Program-made: the position numbers and the translations under genes | In this document: piece after piece, positions 58,690 to 64,000 of the stretch | How positions within the stretch are numbered: position 1 is the stretch's first letter | Layout: each line of letters begins with the position of its first letter | DNA from: Myotis daubentonii | Taxonomy: Eukaryota > Chordata > Mammalia > Chiroptera > Vespertilionidae | Length of the DNA stretch: 64,000 bases | Direction of reading: 5' to 3' | Assembly: GCF_963259705.1 (NCBI RefSeq) | Contig: NC_081842.1 | Span: 184,454,349-184,518,348 of the forward strand | The notes under the pieces: model-generated | The model's database searches: none | Told to the model about the DNA's origin: nothing | What the model saw: only the letters and a program-made list of their open reading frames with translations

Positions 58690-60250
58690 AATAAATAATT
58701 ACAAATTGTTTTAAAGGCTAAAAAGAAAAATAACTATGGGTCTGAGATAGGACATACCAGGAAGGGAGCTTATGAAACAGCAAGGTGAGCGAAGTTCTCT
58801 CAGAACAGATAAGTTAAGTGAGCCCTAAAGAATGAGAAAGAGCCAGGGAGAAGAGTATTGAAGGATGTGTAATGCCTGATGACAGGAAAGGAAGTTGGAA
58901 AACAAAAACAAAACAAACCAGGTGGCTGGAGGAAAGGGAAGCAGCAGGACAGGAGTAAGGAGGTAAGCAGGAGGCAGTCAAGGAACCCCGCAGGCCTGGC
59001 ATGGAGTAGGAAATGCAGTCCCTGTGTAGAGAGAAGCCATGAGAGTATTTGAGGCTGGGTAGTAGTAACATGATCCAGTATAATGTGGTAGATAAGCTTG
59101 AAGGTATAGAGTCAGTCTGGGTGCAAACTTAAGTTCTACCATTTGCCAGCTGAGTGTCCTCGGGCAAAGTACTTAATCTCACTGTGCCCCAGCTTTCTTT
59201 TCTATAAAATTGAAGTGAAATTGGGTATTACCTCATGGAGTTGTGAAGATTAAACATATATAAAGTGCTTATAGCAGTTCTGACATATAATAAACACCCA
59301 ATAAATGTAAGTTTACATGATTACTTAGTTTTTGAAAAGGTCATTATGACTACTGTATGGAGAATGAATGTGTGTGGGATAAAAGGGAGTCCAGTTATGA
59401 GGCTGATGAATAGTCCGGATGAGAGATGATGAGTGAGGTAGTGGTAGTGGAAACAGAGAGAAATGAACTAATCTGGCATATTTTCGGAGGTAAAATTTTC
59501 ATATTTTGTGGATGGATTGGACACTGTGGAGGAGGAAAATAGAGGAATCTAGAAGGACTCGTAGGTTTCTGGCCAGAGCTGCCAGGTGGATAGCAGTGGC
59601 ATTTCCTGAAAGGGAGGAGCCTGTGGGAAGCAGATTTGACAGGGAAATTAGTTCTATTTGAGACATGTTAAGTTTAAGATGTCAATGAGATATCCAAGTA
59701 GATGTCAATTAGGCAGTTGGTTATATGTTTGGAGACCAGAAGAGAGGTCAGGGATGAAGATATGAATTTAGAAGTTACTAGCAAATCAGCATTTGGAGAA
59801 TGGAAATAGCTGAGATCATCCAGGGAGAGAGTATACAGAGTAAAGAAAGGAACCAAGAAGCGTTCTGAGGAGCAGCATGTTTTATGACGGTTGAATAGAC
59901 ACGGAGAACGAGGAGAGGACTGTGAAGAGAGAGTAAAACCAGAAGAGGGAGTGTTTCAGGAAAATTGGAGAGGTCAGCTGAGTGTCGAAAGGTCAAATAA
60001 GATAAGGATAGAAAAATATTGGTCACCAATGATATTGGCAAGAGCAGTTTGGGTGAAATAAGGGCACTAAGTAAGCACATAATAGATTGAAGAATGAATT
60101 GGAGGTGTTCTTGCTTTTATAGCCAATATACTAAACAATACAGAGAAATACAGAGAACAATACAGAGAAATTTGGCATGACTCCTACACATAGATGACAC
60201 ACAGATTTGTGAAGCATTTTATATGTTTTTTTGTATGGACTTGACTTTTG
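58690..60250. other. Intergenic DNA with one MIR
   Basis: MIR near 59060-59300 ('ccagctgagtgtcctcgggc'). Otherwise G/A-rich unique DNA; the reversed open frames near 59674-60080 show no known domain. Confidence 0.5.
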
Positions 60251-60267
60251 GACAATGCTAGCTTTTT

Positions 60268-60479
60268 AAAAAATATATTTTTATTGATTTCAGAGAAAAA
60301 GGGAGGAGAGAGAGATAGAAACATCAATGCTGAGAGAGAATCATTGATTGGCTGCCTCCTGCATGGCCCCTACTAGGGAGTGACCCTGCAATCCAGGCAT
60401 GTGCCCTTGACCAGAATCAAACCTGGGACCCTTCAGTCCCCAGGCTGACGCTCTATCTACTGAGCCAAACCAGCTAGGG
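60268..60479 (-). mobile_element. Ves SINE
   Basis: Reversed copy from 'aaaaaatatatttttattga' to 'gagccaaaccagctagggt'. 'gacaatgctagctttt' / 'gacaatactagctttt' is the target duplication. Confidence 0.94.
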
Positions 60480-61363
60480 TGACAATACTAGCTTTTACAT
60501 ATTTAAAAATAAAATTGAATCAACAAGAATGAGAGGGATCCTAAAGCTAAATATAAACAGAAACCAATAAACCTAACTAAATTTAAATAATATTACCACC
60601 CTGAAGGTTTAAAAAAACCACTTTAGAACACAGTATTTTGAATATATACCATTAGCAAAAAAACAAAAACAAAACTGCAAACAAATCTTGAATCCTATTT
60701 AGTAGATTGTTTTTGGTAGTGGAATGGATATAGCAATTCTGAAATTATTCTGTGTGTATCATAACATTGAGCAAATGCAAAAAGACTTTGATGGTGTTGA
60801 GAACCACAGTTCTCACTCTGGGAATAGGGGCATGCAAATGAGGAACGGGAGAAAGAACCCTGTGGTGTTGCATTGGAATTAGAAGAGTCAGTAGTGAATT
60901 CATGATTAAGAATAGTTGAACTAGATAAAGTTGCCATTCCCCCCCGCCCCCTGAGCTCTGTTTACTTAAAGGGCCTAGAAATAATTACACCCCAGTAGCA
61001 ATGAGCAATCTGGTGCCCAGATCTTGGTTTCTAAATACTATTCCCCATTAAAATGGGAGCTCTCTGGAGAGACAGATGATTTCCAAGGGAGGCAGAGAAA
61101 GTACAGTGATGAACCTGGAACATCATATTATACCAGAAAGCAAGAAAGTGCTTAAAATAAGTGAATAAATGAATAAATAAATAAATTAATAAATAAATAA
61201 AAATACTGGACATATTCAAAAGGATACTAGAACCAGCTTGTGGGGGCTCTCACTGGCCAAATATGGGACAAGCTGCACATTTAAATGAATAATGACAGGA
61301 ATGAATTATAAACTATTAAACAAAATAAGAATTCACAAGTCTATACTGATGATGATAAGTATA

Positions 61364-61533
61364 TCTATAATAATAAAAGCGTAATATGCTAATTAGACCG
61401 GACAGCCGAACAACCTTCCAGTTATCCTTTTGGATAACCTTCTGGACGAAGCCAGGGCTGTGAGGGCTGAGACAGTTGCCGCAGCTGCAAGGGCTGAGCC
61501 TCTTGCATGAATTTTCGTGTATCGGGCCTCTAG
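61364..61533 (+). mobile_element. Non-autonomous Helitron, first of a tandem pair
   Basis: Starts TCTATAATAATAAAAGCGTA and ends 'ttcgtgtatcgggcctCTAG'. 170 bp. Confidence 0.93.
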
Positions 61534-61903
61534 TCCTATATAATAAAACCCTAATTTGCAAATAGACTGAACAGCAGAACGACCGGTCACTATGATGCAC
61601 ACTGACCACCAGAGGGCAGACATTCAACACTGGAGCTGCCCCCTGGTGATCAGTGCGCTCCCACAGGGGGAGCACTGCTCAGTCAGAAGCCAGGCTCACA
61701 GCTGGCGAGTGCAGCAGCAGTGGCAGGAGCCCCTCCCGCCTCTGCTGCAAGGTGGGCAGTAAGGAGCAAGGGGTCCCGGATTGCAAGAGGGATGTCTGAC
61801 CGGCTGGCAGACATTTCCTGAGGGGTCCCGGGCTGTGAGAGGGTTCAGGCCAGGCTGAGAGACCCCACCCTCATGCACGAAATTTCGTGCACCGGGCCTC
61901 TAG
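61534..61903 (+). mobile_element. Non-autonomous Helitron, second of a tandem pair
   Basis: Begins TCCTATATAATAAAACCCTA directly after the CTAG of the first element and ends 'cacgaaatttcgtgcaccgg' then CTAG (61900-61903). The 5' part differs from the first element, so this is another subfamily, not a duplication. Confidence 0.93.
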
Positions 61904-62640
61904 TAAGTAAATAAGAAAGAAGGGAAAGATTTTACAGTAGAATGCCAACTGGAAATGTAGATGGAGTAATAGAGTCATAAAATCACCATTTTGCAGTCAT
62001 CATAGTAATTGGTTCAGATAAGAATTAATTTTCAACGAATATTGAAAACTTTGGGTGAAACTTTTGAAGAGGACCAGGATATTTACACAGTCTCAAAGTA
62101 CCTCTCCACAGATTACTCATTATTTACACAGGGAAAAAAATGCTAACTTTACAGTGAAGAAACCTGGCAGATACCACCTTAACCAACTGATCTAAGTGAA
62201 CACCATCAATAATGAGATCAAGTGACACCATGTATCTCCTCATCTGATGTACTGAGGACACAATATCCCATAGTGCCCTACCCCCAACCCCCCAAATCCA
62301 TTATAAGAAAACACGAGATAAGACCAAATAGAGGAAAATTTTATCAAACACTGGCCTGTACTTTTCAAAAATGTCAATATCACAAATAACAATGAAAGAC
62401 TAGGGAACTAACTGTTCTAGATTCAAGGAGACTAAAGAGTCATGACAGTTAAGTGCAAAGCATGATTAGCGATCAGGCACTGGGTCAGACCTTGTATCAG
62501 AAGGGAAACTGCTATATAGGACATTATCAGGCCAATTAGTGACCTTTGAATATGAACTAGGTGTAACTCTTATGTAAGTATTAAATATCCTGAGTTGGAT
62601 CATCATACTGCGGCAAGGTGTCCTCCAAAATTTGATCATC
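61904..62640. other. Intergenic DNA, no recognised element
   Basis: AT-rich. Text near 62050-62640 ('aaatgtcaatatcacaaata') may be an old L1 3'-UTR, but I cannot support a boundary. Confidence 0.4.
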
Positions 62641-62651
62641 ATATCTATATA

Positions 62652-62781
62652 CAGGATGTCCCCCCAAAATGTATATGTACTTTTTTGTGATAGCTCAATT
62701 GATGTTTCTTTTTTTTTTCTCCAACTTTAACCCATTGGAATTAATAATTACTCAAAATGTGTAAAAATTTTGGGGATACCA
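62652..62781. mobile_element. Possible mariner-type MITE
   Basis: Left end CAGGATGTCCCCCCAAAATG and right end 'aaaattttggggatacca' are imperfect inverted repeats, with TA on both sides. The ends are too diverged to be sure. Confidence 0.4.
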
Positions 62782-62819
62782 TATATATATGTGTGTGTAT
62801 ATAGAGATTGGGACAAAAT

Positions 62820-63490
62820 GTTAACTTCTGGTACATCTGGGTGAAGAGTATATGGGAATTCTTTGTAATACTCTTGCAAATCTTCTGGAAGTTTGAAATT
62901 ATCTTAAAATAAGACGTAAAAAAAATTGGAGATGAGGAACAGAAATAGTATGTAGATAACTTTGGAGCCATTTGACTATGAAGGAGAGCAGAGAAATAAG
63001 ACTGGAAAGAGCCAGGGTTATAAAATACTAGCTCTTTAAAGGTAAGAGAAACTAAAGCAAGTTTGTAATCTGTAGATATTAACAATGATATGCTTCAGCC
63101 CCTCCTTTTTAGAAGGAAGATTAGATCAAACACCCTTGACTTGGGCCCTCTACGATTCTCCTGCTTTTAGACACCATGAACTGTTCTGAAAACACATTTT
63201 ATTCCCTCACCTGCAACCAGGAAGAGACATTTGGGCCACCACTTGAGGGCAGTACAAAATGCTGCATGTCATTCTGGTGGTTTTATTGTTTCAGCTGCTG
63301 GAACGAAACAAAACCTTTCCATGATTTTCTTTCACATGTATTGTATGAAATAAACTTTCTAACACTTTTTTCAAATGTTTAAACAAAAAAAGCCCAACAT
63401 AATTCAGAGCAGGAGTTTGGGGAAAGGAAAGAAGGGGTGAGAGAGAGGGTCTCCTGCTTGGAGGAATGCCTGGCACATGTTATAAGCTTA
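62820..63490. other. Intergenic DNA, no gene seen
   Basis: An old L1 3'-end-like piece near 62820-62930 ('cttctggaagtttgaaatta'). The rest shows no feature I can name. Confidence 0.45.
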
Positions 63491-63510
63491 ATAAAGAATA
63501 AATGATAACA

Positions 63511-63717
63511 GCCCTAGCCAGTTTGGCTCAGTGGATAGAGCATCAGCCTGTAGACCAAAGGGTCCCGGGTTGAATTCCAGCTGCAGGCTCCTCCCTGGCC
63601 CTGTGTTTTTCTCACATCGATATTTCTCTCTGTCTTTCCCTCTCTCTTCCACTCTCTCTAAAAATCAATGGAAAAATATCCTCAGGTGAGGATTAACAAC
63701 AACAACAACAACAACAA
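63511..63717 (+). mobile_element. Ves SINE, CCTCAGGTGAGG-tail type
   Basis: Forward copy GCCCTAGCCAGTTTGGCTCA, internal-deletion middle 'ctgcaggctcctccctggcc', tail 'aatatcctcaggtgaggatt' and (CAA)n. Flanks 'agaataaatgataaca' / 'agaatagatgatagca' are the target duplication. Confidence 0.93.
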
Positions 63718-64000
63718 AAGAATAGATGATAGCAGAAAAAGTAAAGCATGTCAGATTGGAAGGAGCCCCAAAGAGGGATGAGTCCAGCCCTCTCATTTTA
63801 TAGACAAGACCTTGGGCCCAGAGGAGAGAAGGGGCTGGGCCAAAGCCACAATGACATAGTAGAGAAGATAATGGTTTCAGCACTCATCTGGTTAGTCTGT
63901 GAAGACAGAGGTTATGATATTTGCAAATAACATCATAAATATAGCTTGCAAAGAGATTGACCCCATCATTGTTATTGACTGAGTTTCTAGAAAAATTGTG

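Overview
The window is mammalian nuclear DNA, very probably from a vesper bat (Vespertilionidae). It carries more than twenty tRNA-derived Ves-type SINEs, about ten non-autonomous Helitrons with HeliBat-style ends (TC at the 5' end, a GTGCACGAAATTCGTGCAC-type hairpin and CTAG at the 3' end), young hAT and mariner MITEs, and bat L1 tails. These sit on a background of old MIR, L2 and MER20 copies. No bacterial, plasmid or viral gene system is visible. The locus matches human 1p32.3: OSBPL9 next to the CALR4 pseudogene. The genus cannot be told from the sequence.

Layout. Positions 1-4346 are intron 1 of OSBPL9, which is transcribed leftwards (minus strand). Its first coding exon (4347-4457) lies in a CpG island (about 3650-4640) with GC boxes, a CCAAT box and a perfect cAMP-response element. 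From about 4700 to 19260 is intergenic DNA filled with repeats. From 19263 to about 47257, on the plus strand and head-to-head with OSBPL9, lie the exons of a calreticulin-4 gene (CALR4). Exons 1, 2, 3, 4, 5, 8 and 9 of the calreticulin plan can be placed, most to the base, by splice sites and exon lengths. The gene is dead: it has a phase break at exon 1, stops in exons 2, 3 and 4, indels in exons 3, 4 and 9, a GC splice donor after exon 5, no recognisable exons 6 and 7, and a lost terminal stop. The rest of the window (47.3-64 kb) is repeat-rich non-coding DNA. It holds one intronless, full-length calmodulin retrocopy (53127-53576, minus) derived from CALM2, with its UTR and a 16-bp target-site duplication.

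The only gene part likely to be functional is OSBPL9 exon 1, which encodes the start of the PH domain of a lipid-transfer protein. The calmodulin retrocopy keeps an open frame but carries 11 replacements in a normally invariant protein. No new multi-gene system was found. The most unusual structures are: a 266-bp inverted duplication with 4 mismatches, one arm of which splits an L2 element (1181-2128); a composite insert (A-rich tail, LTR-like block, 24-bp VNTR) inside a Ves SINE with an intact outer target-site duplication (56480-57546); hAT insertions at Helitron termini; two Helitrons joined end to end; and a repeated SINE-into-SINE insertion at the same internal site.
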